A DNA stretch of 64,000 nt from Myrica gale (lineage: Eukaryota; Streptophyta; Magnoliopsida; Fagales; Myricaceae). The translations under genes were made by a program, and so were the position numbers. Positions 48,701 through 60,990 of this stretch are shown one piece after another (the stretch's first letter is position 1; the number at the start of each line of letters is the position of its first letter). The DNA lies in assembly GCA_963930655.1 (NCBI GenBank), contig OZ005600.1:5459501-5523500 (forward strand). Reading direction: 5' to 3'. The notes under the pieces were generated by a model. It worked only from the letters and a program-made list of their open reading frames with translations, had not been told where the DNA came from and searched no databases.

Positions 48701-49280
48701 ATACCTTAGGGTTAGGTCGAGACGCTTAGTAGCAGAGAGAGACTCCGGGAGTCCGGCCGAGATCGGGGATGGGTATTGCAGGAAAAAATAAAGAGAGAGA
48801 GAGAGAGGAGATATCGGGGCGACGGCCGACCGGGAGGGGCAGTGGGGCACTCGAGCTTTCTTCATGCAATTTCTCCTGCCTGCGTCGAAACTGCCGAGTT
48901 TTGGCCTGTGGACTGGGCCAGCGAGTGGGTCAGTGGGGGCAGGCCTGGCCGGCTGGGCCAGTCCCGCCCCCACTGGCCTAGGAATCAAGCCTGGGCGGCT
49001 GGGCCAGTGGGGGCAGGCCTGTTTAAAAAAAATTATAATGAATTTTTTGGAGCCAGTGTAATGAATTTTTTGGAGCCAGTGGGGGCGACCGCCCCCACCG
49101 GCACCCCCTGGCTCCGCCCTTGCCCGAGGTACCGGGAAACTGGTGCCGGGTAAACCAGGACCCGGGATTATCCCCGAGTTTTTGCAGAAATGACAAACTG
49201 ACACCGATGAAGCTGGGTACCGACATCCCGGTGCTGGTTCCGATGCTAACGGAATTTTTCGGTGGCACTGAACAGCCCTA
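45718..49280. mobile_element. middle hAT element with perfect 8-bp target duplication
   Basis: The ends TAGGGATGTTCA and TGAACAGCCCTA are inverted repeats differing at one position. ACTATGAC flanks both sides exactly (45710-45717 and 49281-49288). Its own sequence (about 1.3 kb after removing the inner insertion) includes CCGAT-type subterminal repeats and a CT-rich block on the minus strand (46560-46770). That block resembles the one at 60776-60990 in the BED-finger hAT fragment. No transposase frame remains, so it is a deletion derivative. Confidence 0.88.
46858..49122. mobile_element. innermost hAT-type element, 2.27 kb
   Basis: The ends are CAGTGGCGTATCTAGG and CCTGGCTCCGCCCTTG; the latter is CAAGGGCGGAGCCAGG on the other strand. 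CCCGAGGT flanks both sides (46850-46857 and 49123-49130). The interior has no intact transposase. A short minus-strand open stretch at about 47150-47260 reads GQKRRRKVTPSNIASSGEAS, perhaps captured or eroded coding DNA. Its right part (48820-49122) is very GC-rich with repeated GGGCCAGTGGGGGCAGGCC blocks and a duplicated AATGAATTTTTTGGAGCCAG. Confidence 0.82.
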
Positions 49281-49577
49281 ACTATGACACCATATGTCAA
49301 GACTTGATTTGAGTTTTGTTTGTGATATCTGCATTTTATAAGCTCATATTTTGTTGGTTGGTTCGAGTTTGAGCTTGGCTCATATTAGCTCGAAATTGAC
49401 TCGTGTATATATATATATTTAATAGAGCTCGTTCGAACATGAAAAATTTTAATCGAGCCAAGTTCAAGCACCCCTGTAGAAGCTTGATTCAAGCTCGAAC
49501 AGTCAAATTTGCATATATGTCTAACGAGCCGAGTTCGAACAACCAATACTCGTCTCGAGTACGGCCCTAGTTGTTTC

Positions 49578-52500
49578 TAATGAGAATTTTTATTTTTTTT
49601 GGCCATAGCTGCTAATGGGATTATTTTTTTCTTCTTTTCTTTTATTTACTCGTTTGGTCTATGTGAGATCTGATAGTCGGTCACCTAATCAGTATCAAAA
49701 CTTTGATTCTCCAATAAGTCACATCACCAAAGTATCCTTATCTTTTATGCATTTGCTATTTGCTTAAGAAATACACGTACAGATGGGTTTCTGTTGATCA
49801 ATGCAATAATCTGATATCTGGGTATCAATAAATATTGAACATACTTCAAGTAGAAGCCTGAATTAAGTTCATCAATTCTAGAGGAGCCTGAGGGGCAATT
49901 GCATGTGATTTTCAGATAATTATGGATGCTATGTTCATCATCCTTCTTCTCATTATGTAAATGAATTTAAATCTTCACTACACAATGATTGGGTTAACAC
50001 CATCTTCAAGATACAATCAGGCTAAACATAATCACAGGAAGCTACATGTCACAAAGTGTAAGAACTACTTTGCAACAGAGTCATACTCTTGCAGCAGGAC
50101 TGTTTTCTAATGGCCATTAAAATATCAGAAAGCAGTCACCCTATCTATAATTGTTGGTTTCCATAGACAAAAAGGGGGAAAGGACCAGCGATGCCCGCCC
50201 GACAAGTTGTGGGTTAAACCTTATCTTTGATAATCCTAATCAAAAAATTTAAGTTTATGGTCCTGGAGCAGAGAGCATCTATAACTAATGGAGGATACCC
50301 CTTTTGGGGTTGAGGTGAAGTGAAGAAAGGGACAACAAATGCCTAGCTGTTGTCAGTACTTTATTATATGGCCCTTAAGTCATGGACATTTTTGTCATAT
50401 AATGGTAAAGGACTCTGTTTTATTCTCTGTTTGGTCACTTTCGTTTGCTTTGTCTTAGAGTATGATTGGCCATTAAGCAACAGGGGTCCCCTAGCTTTAA
50501 GCTTCTCTTTCCTAATAACCTAGCCGGTTTAGGGATAGAACAGTGTTTTTGTGGGAGGTTATAAAAGGTTTTTGGTTATCATTTTGCTTTTCCGCTGTGA
50601 TTTTGGTGTGGCTAGAGTTCCTTTCAGATCCTCTTTTTTTTTTTGCTAAGCGAAAAAGGAGAGAAGTCAACCAGCGTAGTAACCTTTCTTATGCGTGATC
50701 ATAGGAACATCTCCGCTGCAGAATGTTCGGTTTGAACCATAACTATTACCTAATGGGCGAGTCCGTCACCACAACACTAATAAGACCACCAACTACAGTT
50801 CCTTTTAGTTTTATCTTGATCCGGAATCGTTCTAGACTCCACTTGTTTGATCTCTCTCCCCCAATTTTTTTTATTAGTACACATAATCATGCTGAAGAAA
50901 TTCAACCTCCGAATATTCATTCTAAAGGGTGAAAACCAATGATTTTTTGTTTTGGAGTGGTCCAAGGGAATAGGGATCATTCGGCCGGGCCTGCCGGTCC
51001 ATTTGCAAAGGCACAGCCTGCGAGCACAATGTTTCCTCAGCGTACCGTTATGCATGGATGTGGCTATACTTTAGTAACTCCGAAATTACTCCTACTAGAA
51101 AAGTTAGCTCCACGCGCCACTAAAGCACGTGCAATGACCTAGCAGTCAAAATGAGAAAGTTTTAATGATATTCTATTGAATTACCCAACTTATTGGGTCT
51201 ACGCTCTTTGTCGCCAACAGTTTGTCTGGATCTGCTCATAAATATAAAAATAAATAAACTCCGATTTCTGGGTCTCTTCGGGGCTTCGTGACAGTAGGAT
51301 CGGCTCCAGTTTTTTTTTCTAGGAAGGGCTTCAGTTGAGCTAGTTCTAATAAAGTATTTGGGAGATATATATGCTGTTAAGTTTTGACCCGTAATGTATA
51401 ACATATAAACACTACTCAATTTAAAAATTAAATTTATATATTTGCATTTAATTATGTTATATTAATTATTCACACTTATAACTTCTTTTCAACGTGGGAC
51501 GTTCTCTCATTCGTGAATCTATCCTTATATTAACCCATCATCTCTTAATATAAGTCGTTTTAATGTCGAATCTTTTTCTCTTTTAAGTCGGGTCTTTCTT
51601 AGTATTCACCTCGCATTTCACACTTTGAAGTGTCTTTTTCCTTAATTTTACAAGTTCTCTTTGGATCATATCATCGATTTTGATATCATTTATCTGGGAG
51701 ATAAACACTTTGAAGAGTTTCCTAATAAACTCATAATATAGTATATATGGATATCACTCCATTTAAAAGTTTAAATTTATAAATTTGTACCCAATTATAT
51801 TAAGGATTTAAATTTGTAACTTCTTTCTAACGTGACACTGTTTTACCCGCTTACACGTGGATATTAACGTTAAAAACAACCCTTTTGAACACTTACATTA
51901 GCGCTCTGTAATTTTCCCACAAATACAGCGCAATCTGCCGAAAACCGAAGATCTGTTAAACGCGCCTTAACAGCGGCTGGAAGTGGTGTCGCCTACTTCC
52001 ATAATTGATAGAGAGAGGGTGTCCTAGAAAAAGGAGGAGGAATGGCAGCTTTTGCTTTTTAAAGGTTACTCTTTTTGAATAGTTTGTGAAGAATGACTGT
52101 CTGCTTGAGGCACATAAAAAGCAAAAGCATGTGAGATCGTTTGATAGTGGTTCGTGGAATCTATAAAGCACACCCAACATTTCACCAGCCAAAAGTGACC
52201 ATATATATTACTGATGCATCTGTACATGAAAACCGTATAAGAATTTTGGGGAAGAAACGAAAAGGAAAAAAAAAAAAAAAGCCAACAAAGATCCTCATGG
52301 GTCATAGATAGTGGGTGACCAAATCCATCATCAATCTCGAGCCAAGTACCTTGAGATTCTCACATTCTCAAATCCTTTGAAAAGAAAAGGACTGTATTTG
52401 GGACTTTACGACTTACGAGTGACCAAACTCAGGGAATGTTGGATTCCCCACAGTCCGAAGCAAAACATTTCCATCCCTAACCCATACTTGCACAGTTGCA

Positions 52501-53127
52501 CTGACCATTTTCTGTTAGAGGAATCGAATCATATAGAAACCAAAAAATTAAAAGTAATCCAATGATAAACCCTGGCTGTATCAGGCATTAAGAAAAACTC
52601 ATAACTGATATTTGGTTTTTAGCATAATATGCATTGTAGTATTCGTTTTCATTCACTAATTTGAGTGTTCTTATATGCTATATGTTATTTCTCACGCTTA
52701 AGTACCTTTTGCTTTAAATGTAAGTAGTGGGAATAGAAAATTAGCACACCATCCCACGCAAATGCATGATTAACACTCCTGGGGAATTTCCTGTTCTCTC
52801 CTCATCGAGATTTCGCTAGTTTTGTTCTTTCAAAATGAAGGCTATTATATATTCTCCTCTTTACAACCTCCTGGCTCAATGACAAGCATGCTAGTTCCCT
52901 TCCTACGACCAAAAAACTGTGTTTTTTTTTAATTGGGTCTGACATAAGATTTTCGGTGAATGGGATTCTGGCATGGAAAGCAGGAAGCCAGGTTGTGATC
53001 TGGATATTACCTCAAACAAAAGAAACCACTTTGAGTTCTAGTCTTCCTAGTAGCTCCATCACCCACCAAAAGCAGGCTTTAGACTATCTTTGAGACCCCG
53101 GCTGTAGTAACTTTCAATTCACTGGCA
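49578..53127. other. 3.5 kb upstream of NIK1, no gene recognised
   Basis: No domain-bearing frame. Two related segments at about 51380-51500 and 51740-51850 share TTTAAAAATTAAATTTATA-like and AACTTCTTTC/TCAACGTG blocks and look like a local duplication. The stretch 50640-51420 contains several open frames with mixed composition that I could not assign. Promoter and 5' UTR of the receptor kinase should lie in the last few hundred bases. Confidence 0.4.
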
Positions 53128-54256
53128 ATGACAAGAAGAGAAGTTTATCTTCGTTTTGTGGCCTTTCTCTGTTTCTGGGCTTCTGCAACTGGATTGCTTT
53201 CTCCCAAAGGAGTAAACTTTGAAGGTAAGTCCAAAATTTTCTTTTCTGCTTCCCTTCAAATCTGCAACAATGATGTTCTTGAGGTTCATAGATGGAGAAA
53301 ATTCTTATTTTTGGCAGTGCAAGCTCTAATGGGAATAAAAGATTCTTTAAAGGATCCCCATGGTGTCCTCGACAACTGGGATGGGGACTCAGTTGATCCA
53401 TGTAGCTGGACAATGGTCACCTGTTCTGCTGAGAGCTTTGTCATCGGCCTGTAAGTCACATTGCAATTCTATTTTCAAGAAAAAAGAGAAGAAAAAAAAT
53501 GTTTTGACGCAAAGCATGTTGTAGAACATTTTCCTCCATGAAAAATTAGCAGGAAGTTCAAAAGCGAAGAAGCAAGAAAAAGCAAAGAAAATGTTTTGAA
53601 GTTTTTTGGATGGTCTCGTTGCAGGGGTACTCCTAGCCAGAATTTATCTGGTACTCTATCTCCAAGCATAGGGAACCTAACAAATCTCCAGATTGTGTAA
53701 GTCAATAGTAAACTCCCTTAGTAGTATTGGTTCTTGTTTGTAATTCGCTTTAATTAGTACGTTCTACACTACTTTGCAGGCTCTTACAGAACAACAACAT
53801 TACAGGACAAATCCCTGGAGAGCTTGGGAGGCTCTCAAAGCTTCGCACGCTGGACCTTTCTAATAACTTCTTCAATGGGGAAATTCCTCCCTCTCTGGGT
53901 CGCTTAAGAAGCCTCCAGTACATGTAAGGATTTCTGAGTTGCTACTTGATTCTCATAACCTATGTAAGACCAACTTCGATATAACCATTGTTCCTCGGTC
54001 AGTACCTTATACGCTTCACTTGAATTGGTACAGGAGACTTAACAATAACAGTCTCTCAGGAGCATTTCCGATGTCATTGGCTAACATGACCCAGCTTGCC
54101 TTTCTGTAATTCTCTTGTCCTCCGTTCTTTCGCATTGGATAATTCTGTGATTATTTTTATTCGAATATGTTTCTGAACAAGGTTTTATCATTCAGTGATT
54201 TGTCCTACAACAATCTGAGTGGACCTGTACCCAGATTTCCTGCTAAAACATTCAAG

Positions 54257-54305
<49 letters not shown>

Positions 54306-56095
54306 CAGTGGAAAATCATAGAATGGGATACTAATAAACTGTTCTTCTTGTCGCAGCATTATTGGGAATCCTTTGATCTGCCCAACAGGTTCTGAGCCAG
54401 AATGCAACGGGACAACACTCATGCCCCTGTCCATGAACTTGAACAGTTCACAAAGTACGGAATATGATTTTGTTTGGCTGAGGTTTTTCTTAAATAACAG
54501 TTCCCTCTCCTCCCCCAATTTCGTTGTTTTCCGTACTCTCGTGTTGATTCTGACCTTAAGCTCTTTGCTTCCTTAAGCTGCTCTATCTTCTGGCAGACCT
54601 AGAAATCACAAAGTAGCCCTTGCCTTCGGCTTGAGCCTAGGATGCCTCTGTCTGATGGTACTGGGATTTGGATCGATTTTGTGGTGGAGGCAAAAGCATA
54701 ACAAACAGATGTTCTTTGATGTTAAAGGTTGGTGATGACACATTCACAAACTAAAGCATTTATACGACTTGTTTGTGTTCTTGATAAGAATTGGCTAAGT
54801 CAGATACCTTATCTCTTGAAATTTCAGACCGGTATCATGAAGAGGTTTCCCTTGGAAACTTGAAGAGGTTCCATTTCAGGGAACTTCAGGTTGCAACGAA
54901 TCACTTCAGTAGCAAAAACATACTTGGAAAGGGTGGTTTTGGAAATGTGTACAAAGGAGTTCTCTCAGATGGGACTGTTGTGGCTGTCAAAAGGCTTAAA
55001 GATGGCAATGCCACTGGAGGAGACATCCAATTCCAGACTGAAGTCGAAATGATTAGCCTAGCTGTGCACCGAAACCTCCTCAGGCTATATGGGTTTTGTA
55101 TGACACCCACAGAAAGGCTTCTGGTTTACCCATACATGTCCAATGGCAGTGTTGCTGCTCGTCTCAAAGGTGAACTTGTTAAAAGATTTGGAAAGAAAAC
55201 ATTATTGTTATGCAAAATGCATTATGTCGCTGATTTAGTATTCAATTCATCTTTGACAGGAAAACCAGTCTTGGACTGGGGCACGAGGAAGAGTATTGCC
55301 TTAGGAGCTGCCAGGGGACTGTTGTACCTTCACGAGCAGTGTGACCCAAAGATCATTCATAGGGATGTGAAGGCTGCAAATATATTGCTTGATGACTATT
55401 GTGAGGCTGTGGTAGGTGATTTTGGGTTGGCGAAGCTTTTGGATCACCAAGATTCACATGTTACCACAGCAGTGAGAGGCACAGTAGGACATATAGCCCC
55501 AGAATATCTCTCCACGGGCCAGTCCTCCGAGAAAACAGATGTCTTTGGATTTGGGATTCTTCTCCTCGAACTAATTACAGGCCAGAGAGCACTAGAATTC
55601 GGCAAGGCAGCTAACCAGAAAGGTGCCATGCTTGATTGGGTAAGCCAAATTCTACAGACTTTTCTCTCATTGTATTCATTGACTGACTAGTCCAATTCAG
55701 ATATGTCTCTTGAGTATTATTTATGCATATTTATCTATTAGAAGTCTATTTTCAGAACTCATTTATGATCACAGGTAAAGAAAATCCATCAGGAGAAGCA
55801 GCTTGAAATGCTTGTGGATAAGGATCTTAAAAGCAACTATGATAGAATTGAGCTTGAGGAGATGGTTCAAGTGGCTCTCTTGTGTACCCAATACCTCCCA
55901 GGCCATAGACCAAAAATGTCTGAAGTAGTGAGAATGCTAGAAGGCGATGGCCTTGCAGAAAGATGGGAAGCTTCTCAAAGAGTTGAATCAACCAAGTGCA
56001 AGCATCATGAGTTTTCTGCTTCAGATAGATATTCTGATCTCACAGACGACTCTTCCTTACTAGTCCAAGCAATGGAACTCTCTGGCCCGAGGTGA
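53128..56095 (+). CDS. NIK1: NIK1-type LRR receptor-like kinase (SERK/NIK subfamily II)
   Basis: Plasma-membrane receptor kinase; in Arabidopsis NIK1 acts in antiviral and general immune signalling that lowers translation. Eleven exons: 53128-53224, 53318-53450, 53625-53696, 53780-53923, 54034-54105, 54196-54255, 54357-54454, 54578-54727, 54828-55169, 55260-55639 and 55775-56095. They join to 622 residues. Order: signal peptide; the subfamily start [18 protein letters not shown]; the cysteine pair region [10 protein letters not shown]; about five LRRs ([48 protein letters not shown]); [18 protein letters not shown]; the membrane segment near [19 protein letters not shown]; then the kinase. 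Kinase motifs are [28 protein letters not shown] and DFGLAKLL, and the activation loop [11 protein letters not shown] keeps the threonine equivalent to NIK1 Thr474. The C-terminus [11 protein letters not shown] is the family hallmark. Confidence 0.95.
54261..54300 (+). repeat. TC microsatellite in NIK1 intron 6
   Basis: Twenty TC units start five bases after the splice donor at 54256. Length polymorphism is likely, and the run is close to the donor. Confidence 0.93.
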
Positions 56096-56627
56096 ATATA
56101 TTCCGGAATTGATTTTTTCTTTTTGGTTTCCACGAAAATTAGAATTTCGAAAGATCAAGTTATAGTTGAAGCTATTCTACGAAGGTAATGAGGATCGAGG
56201 GCCTATGCTGTATGATAGTGGTATAGCAGAGGTCCAAAAGCTGTTATGTTTTCAATTGTACAGAATATGGTTTCTGTAACTGACAATATGGTTTCTGTAA
56301 CTGACATTTTCAGATAGAAAATTTTGGTTGTTTATGTTCCACTCCTGTGGGGAAAGAGAAAATCCATGAAATCCTCGAGAATGTTTGTGTGCTAGAATTG
56401 TAAACTCTCTGCTTGGGCCATTGTCAAAATATCACATAGCTTCAAACCGCGGTCAAGTTCTTAGGACTTGTAGCATGGTAAAAAAGACTGGTGGCATCAA
56501 GAAACGATTGCAGCATCCAAAGGCAACTCTGTAGCTTCACGAAATTGACAGTATCCTAACCACTCTTTAGCTTAGAAAACAAAAGGGCAAACGAAGGACT
56601 CCTTGAAGAGCAAAACATTGTGCCATA
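56096..56627. other. NIK1 3' flank, no gene recognised
   Basis: Probable 3' UTR to about 56400, including a short direct repeat AATATGGTTTCTGTAACTGAC at about 56264-56305, then ordinary intergenic sequence up to the SINE insertion. Confidence 0.5.
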
Positions 56628-56800
56628 AACCCACCCAAGTAGTTCAAGTGGCAGCCCTGACATTGTGGGTTAAGCCCACACTCAGCGGTTCAAACTATCA
56701 CTTAGGCAAAAAAACTCGCGACTTAAATGGACTGATTAGAAGGCTAGATAGTCCGAATTCGGTGCACGTATGCCTGAATTTCGCTCGTTGTCTAAAAAAC
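56628..56800 (+). mobile_element. SINE with perfect 17-bp target duplication
   Basis: CAAAACATTGTGCCATA occurs at 56611-56627 and again at 56801-56817. Between them is a 173-bp element with a tRNA-like head (AGTTCAAGTGGCAGCC, and box-B-like GGTTCAAACT at about 56688), ending TCTAAAAAAC. Length, internal polymerase III-like boxes, A-rich end and long duplication fit a tRNA-derived SINE. It is related to the element near 43000 through the AGAAGGCTAGATAGT stretch. Confidence 0.85.
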
Positions 56801-56817
56801 CAAAACATTGTGCCATA

Positions 56818-57950
56818 GGCCCGTAGCACATGCTTGGTGGGACACATAAAGGACTTGTAGCCGAAGAAAACAACCTCGGAACGCCTAATGGTAACTTGTA
56901 ACGCAATTAGCTACTGTTGGAACTTGGCACTGCTTAGAGACACGTGTGCAGCATTAAGAAACAATTCGTAACTTAAGCTACTGTAGCACATAAAAGTGGA
57001 GTTAAAGGCAGACACCAAGGCGAAGGAACTGTAGCACTTGAGGAATGCATTTGGGCCTTGATTCAGCCTTATTCCTATCCTCTCTGCATAATTGTCTAAC
57101 GGGTCATTCGGATTGCCCAAATTCTGAAGCAAAACAATCGACAGCGTCGTGGGCCTTGGATGCCTCGAAGAGACAATGCTAATTATAAGGTCAAACTGAT
57201 AATATTCACATTTTCTGAAGCTCGCTCAAGTTGCAGAAACGCAGAGCCTGGAATCCATGCATTGACCTGCATATTTTGTGATAGTCATCGTCTCGAGCAC
57301 TGGTGAATGAACAAGAATACACCTGATAAACTGGAGCTCGGGATATCCGATAAGCGACGTCTCGTACTGCCCCCCATATGATTGAATTTGTAAAGGCAGA
57401 CTCGAATAGGCAACCTACACGAGACAGCCCAAACACGACCCAAATAAAACGGGCTGAAATTACGTAGTCCATACGATTTTCCAATGTCAGCCCAACCAAT
57501 CAACTGAATTGTGATTTGACCCCATTTCCTCTAGCTTTACTCTGTCTCGAGCATACGTGTTTCACTTTCCCACTGATACGAACCATTAACCTTTTAACGG
57601 GACGACGTATCAATTCTCGATAGATAATAGCCCAGCTGGTCGATGTCGGCTGGTGACTGTGTTTGCGCGGCAAGTCCTGACAATTTGCCAACCCTTATCT
57701 TCATCCTCTGCAAATTGACAGATAGAATGTTGAATGTTTGGAGGAGTAATTATTCAATTTGTGTGGGACTAAAGGACGGTAGAGATTTTGAGATTTAGTC
57801 TATGTGCGCGTAAAATGATCCGTACACTCTATTTGGCAAACTTCAACCTCGATATGATATCTTGATTTTATATGGCAAATTTGGTTTTATTTAAGAGGAA
57901 AATTTGTTGTTACGTTAATATAAAAAAAAGATTAAACTTACTTATAAAAA
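56818..57950. other. intergenic stretch, no gene recognised
   Basis: Short frames only, none with a known domain. Confidence 0.45.
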
Positions 57951-57954
57951 GAGT

Positions 57955-58310
57955 TAAATACACTTTGTCCTTTATCTTTGAGGTCATTTACATTTCACAC
58001 TCCGATGTATTATTTTTGACACATTGGACCCCTTAACTTACATTTTTTTTTAATTTGGGTCTCGTAAGTCGTACCCAAATTTTCCGTCAATTTAGATGGA
58101 TTACGTCAAAACGTAGGATGCAATGTGTAAAAATCTTCAAAGATAAGAGGATAATGTGTAAATTTTTTTACGGAATCCGTCTAAATTGATGGATAATTTA
58201 GGTATTTGGTTTAAATTGGAAAAAAATGTAATTTTATGAATTTAATAAGTCAAAAATAATATATCGAGATGTAAAGTATAAATGAATTATTTATAATAAA
58301 AAAAACGTGT
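57955..58310. repeat. long inverted-repeat element (arms about 140 bp)
   Basis: The left arm (TATTATTTTTGACACATTGG, later CGTCAATTTAGATGGATTACGT) pairs with the right arm (CCGTCTAAATTGATGG, later AGTCAAAAATAATATATCGAG) in inverted orientation. There is no coding capacity. It shares the hairpin plan of the elements at 18862, 33007 and 37160 but lacks the GGTCGAC core. Confidence 0.65.
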
Positions 58311-59862
58311 TTTCTATTTAGACCCTGCACAAAATTTGTCCACTTGTGCTCCCAGGTTGATCGAGTACACATTAATGGGTGGGTCCAAGACAATAGCACA
58401 TCATTAAGTGACAAAACCCTTTTCAATGGACCAGAAGCCCATTAGGAAGGATCAGGAAACAGCACCTCCCCTATGGTCACCAACTTGTGGCGGAGCTGAA
58501 TCCTAATTGGATCACTTCTTGCCTGGCAGTTTCCTATTGGGTAAAAGAATTTTGCGAAAAAAGCGGGGTGTCCGAGTCAGCTCGTTGTACCGTGTTGGGT
58601 GGACTGATTGGTTCCACGTGAGCGACGAGCGTGACAGAGAGAGCAAGGGAAGTTATCCAACTCAGCGTGGATTGGATTTGGCAGCAGAGACTTGTGGCTA
58701 GACTGCCGGATCAGTTTGATAGGCTGCAAATCACCAGCATTAGCCACATCAGTGGAAGAAACTGTATGCTTTACAGTGAAACTTTTGTCCTATTGTTTTC
58801 GGGAAAAATTAGAAAATAACCTTATTTTTCGCTTCACCTGAAACATATGACCTTTTGTGCTCCGTTGAATTTGTGTTCGGTTGATGATTTGCTTTTTGCT
58901 TTAATCGAGAGAGAGAGAGACTTTTGGTCTTGAGTCCTTGGCTAGGCTACTATAAGTCTATAGCTGTCCATAATTACTCTAAATGGAATATATAGAAAGC
59001 TTGTCAAGGTAGATGCCTGTTGAGGGCATCACGGATGGACGATCCGACGGTACTTGTTTTGCTGAAGGAATATTTTGTAGATGCCCTCGTGTGGGAATTG
59101 TCCAATGGCCTGTACGGTCCAGTTCGGTCCTGTTCAACCGATCAAATCGAAAATTGAGTAGAATAAATTTACTGCATCGGACCGGTTCGGTCTCCAGTTT
59201 CATCCATCTGAATCGGTCAATTTGAACTGATTTGGGCCATTACATTTTGATTTGGAACTCTAAGCATTTGTACTTATTTAAGCTTTTTTAGGTTTTATTT
59301 TGGACTTTTTGGGACCATTTTTTAGGTTTATTTACATCAATTTTTTGAGGTTTATTTTGGACTTTCTTTGGCCTACATTTCAACCAAATTTTGTAAAAGT
59401 TGTTACATATGATTTTAAGAAAATACTAAGCTCTAATTAAAGAGTTCCTAAATCCTAGTTTTTTTAAGATAATAAAGCATACATCTTAAACTTTAAAGCA
59501 TATATTTAAAATCAACAAAAAAAAATAGACATTACATGATAAAGGAAGTCTAAAATAAAAGTATCAAATAAAATTGCAAGTAAAATTAATTAGTAATTAT
59601 TAACTACACTACTCTATTACAAGACATAACAAACAATAAAATAATTAAATCAAATCAACAAACTAAAACTATAATTAATAATACATGTCATTAAAATTCC
59701 ACTGTCCGGTTGTGAATTTTCCATCTCCCATAAAAAGCTGTAAAAGGAAAAAAAAACTTACCATGAAATCAAATATAATGTGCATTATTATAAACTAATA
59801 AATAATATAGTGTGCATTATTATAAAAAAAAAGATAAAAACTTACCATGAAATCAAATCAAA

Positions 59863-60324
59863 TTAGTCTTCAGTTATCTCTGCAAGCTTTTGCCTTGAAA
59901 CCGCTGCATTATAGTTATATACTATCAAACTAGGCCCAACGTTTTCACTCTCTCCTTCAGTGGCTGCATTACCATACAACTGTGTTTGATATTTATCCAT
60001 CGGACGTTTTATCCTATTCATAGGATTTTTCTCACACTTCAAGACATGATTTTTAAGGGTCGAGGTACCAATTCTATCACTGTCACAAAGATATTCTTTC
60101 TTACAGTAATTACAATAACACATGGAGTAATTGAAATCACAATCCGTCTTCTTTGTCATGTGATCTCATACCATAGATGTTTTACATTTGGGAGGCCGAC
60201 TTTGGTTGGAACGAGTAGGAGCGGAACTAATGACATATTGGCCAGACTCTAAATCAATTACAGGAGACATATTATTAGACGGTGCTCTCTGACCCTTTAT
60301 GGTTGGTTCAGATTGATTATTCAT
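59863..60324 (-). pseudogene. hAT transposase N-terminus with BED zinc finger, nonsense-interrupted
   Basis: From the ATG at 60322-60324 the frame reads MNNQSEPTIKGQRAPSNN, reaches TGA at 60166-60168 (between SMV and DHMTKK, where relatives have Trp), and continues in the same frame. It then shows the BED-type finger CNYCKKEYLCDSDRIGTSTL followed by KNHVLKC. It stops at 59863 after QKLAEITED, far short of the catalytic and dimerisation domains. So the finger is preserved but the protein is truncated at both the nonsense codon and the C-terminus. Confidence 0.85.
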
Positions 60325-60775
60325 CTAGCAAAGGTGAACAAACAATGCATCAAAATAAATACTTCAATGTCACAATATACTAAATTACTAATACCTAAAT
60401 GTGATATACTAAACAAGCAAATATCAACACAATTTCACAAACAAATTAATTATCAATAATCCAATCAAGTCCATCATCCACAGTTTCACAAACACCAAAT
60501 CCTTCAATCAAGCTTCACAGTTTCACAACTTAACCTATATTTTAAAATACTAAATTAACTAATGAAGTATAATAAATAATTAACTCGATAAAGTGGAAAA
60601 AAATTTACCTCAATGCAATGCAATCCACAGTTTCAAAACTCACAATCTCGTAACCGGCACTAAAAAATTACAAACTAATGACAAAATAATTAACTAGAAT
60701 TAGATATTGAAATTTGAATGTACTGATGTAAAAAAAAGAAGATAATGTATAACTTACCTTACAGACCGCTGTAAG

Positions 60776-60990
60776 GTGGGGGAGGGAGGGACACACGGGG
60801 AGGGAGAGGGAGGGGAGGCCGTGAGAGAGGAGGGGGAGAGAGGCTGTGAGGTGGAAGGGAGGCCGTGAGGGAGGAGGGGGAGGCCATGAGGTGTGATGGA
60901 GGCGCGAGGGAGGAGGGGGAGGTGGCAGCGGCCGGCAGGGAGGGGGCGGGGCACGGGAAAGAGAAGAAAAAGAAGGGGGTGCGCGAGTGA
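60776..60990 (-). repeat. purine-rich minisatellite-like block, likely leader of the hAT transposase gene
   Basis: Repeats of GGGAGGCCGTGAGGGAGGAGGGGG and variants run over about 215 bp; the minus strand is CT-rich. It lies 450 bp upstream of the transposase start and in the same orientation. A similar block in the middle nested hAT (46560-46770) suggests a shared 5' leader. Confidence 0.6.

Larger units (their letters stand above)
45225..49569. mobile_element. outermost hAT-type element of a three-level nest
   Basis: The left end is TCGGGCTGTA and the right end TACGGCCCTA, inverted matches. The flanking octamers are GTTGTTTT (45217-45224) and GTTGTTTC (49570-49577). Without its passengers the element is about 770 bp and consists of GAGCTCGA/TCGAGCTC-like subterminal repeats (45265-45450 and 49380-49560), typical of non-autonomous hAT elements. 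It has no transposase. It was split by the element at 45718-49280. Confidence 0.75.

Noticed and set aside
48638..49300. 220-codon minus-strand frame
   Set aside because: It crosses the border of the innermost hAT element and consists largely of GC-rich repeat units.
50723..51419. Possible organelle-derived insertion
   Set aside because: The translated frames vaguely resemble mitochondrial intergenic DNA, but I could not match any organellar gene. A BLAST against plant mitochondrial genomes would decide.
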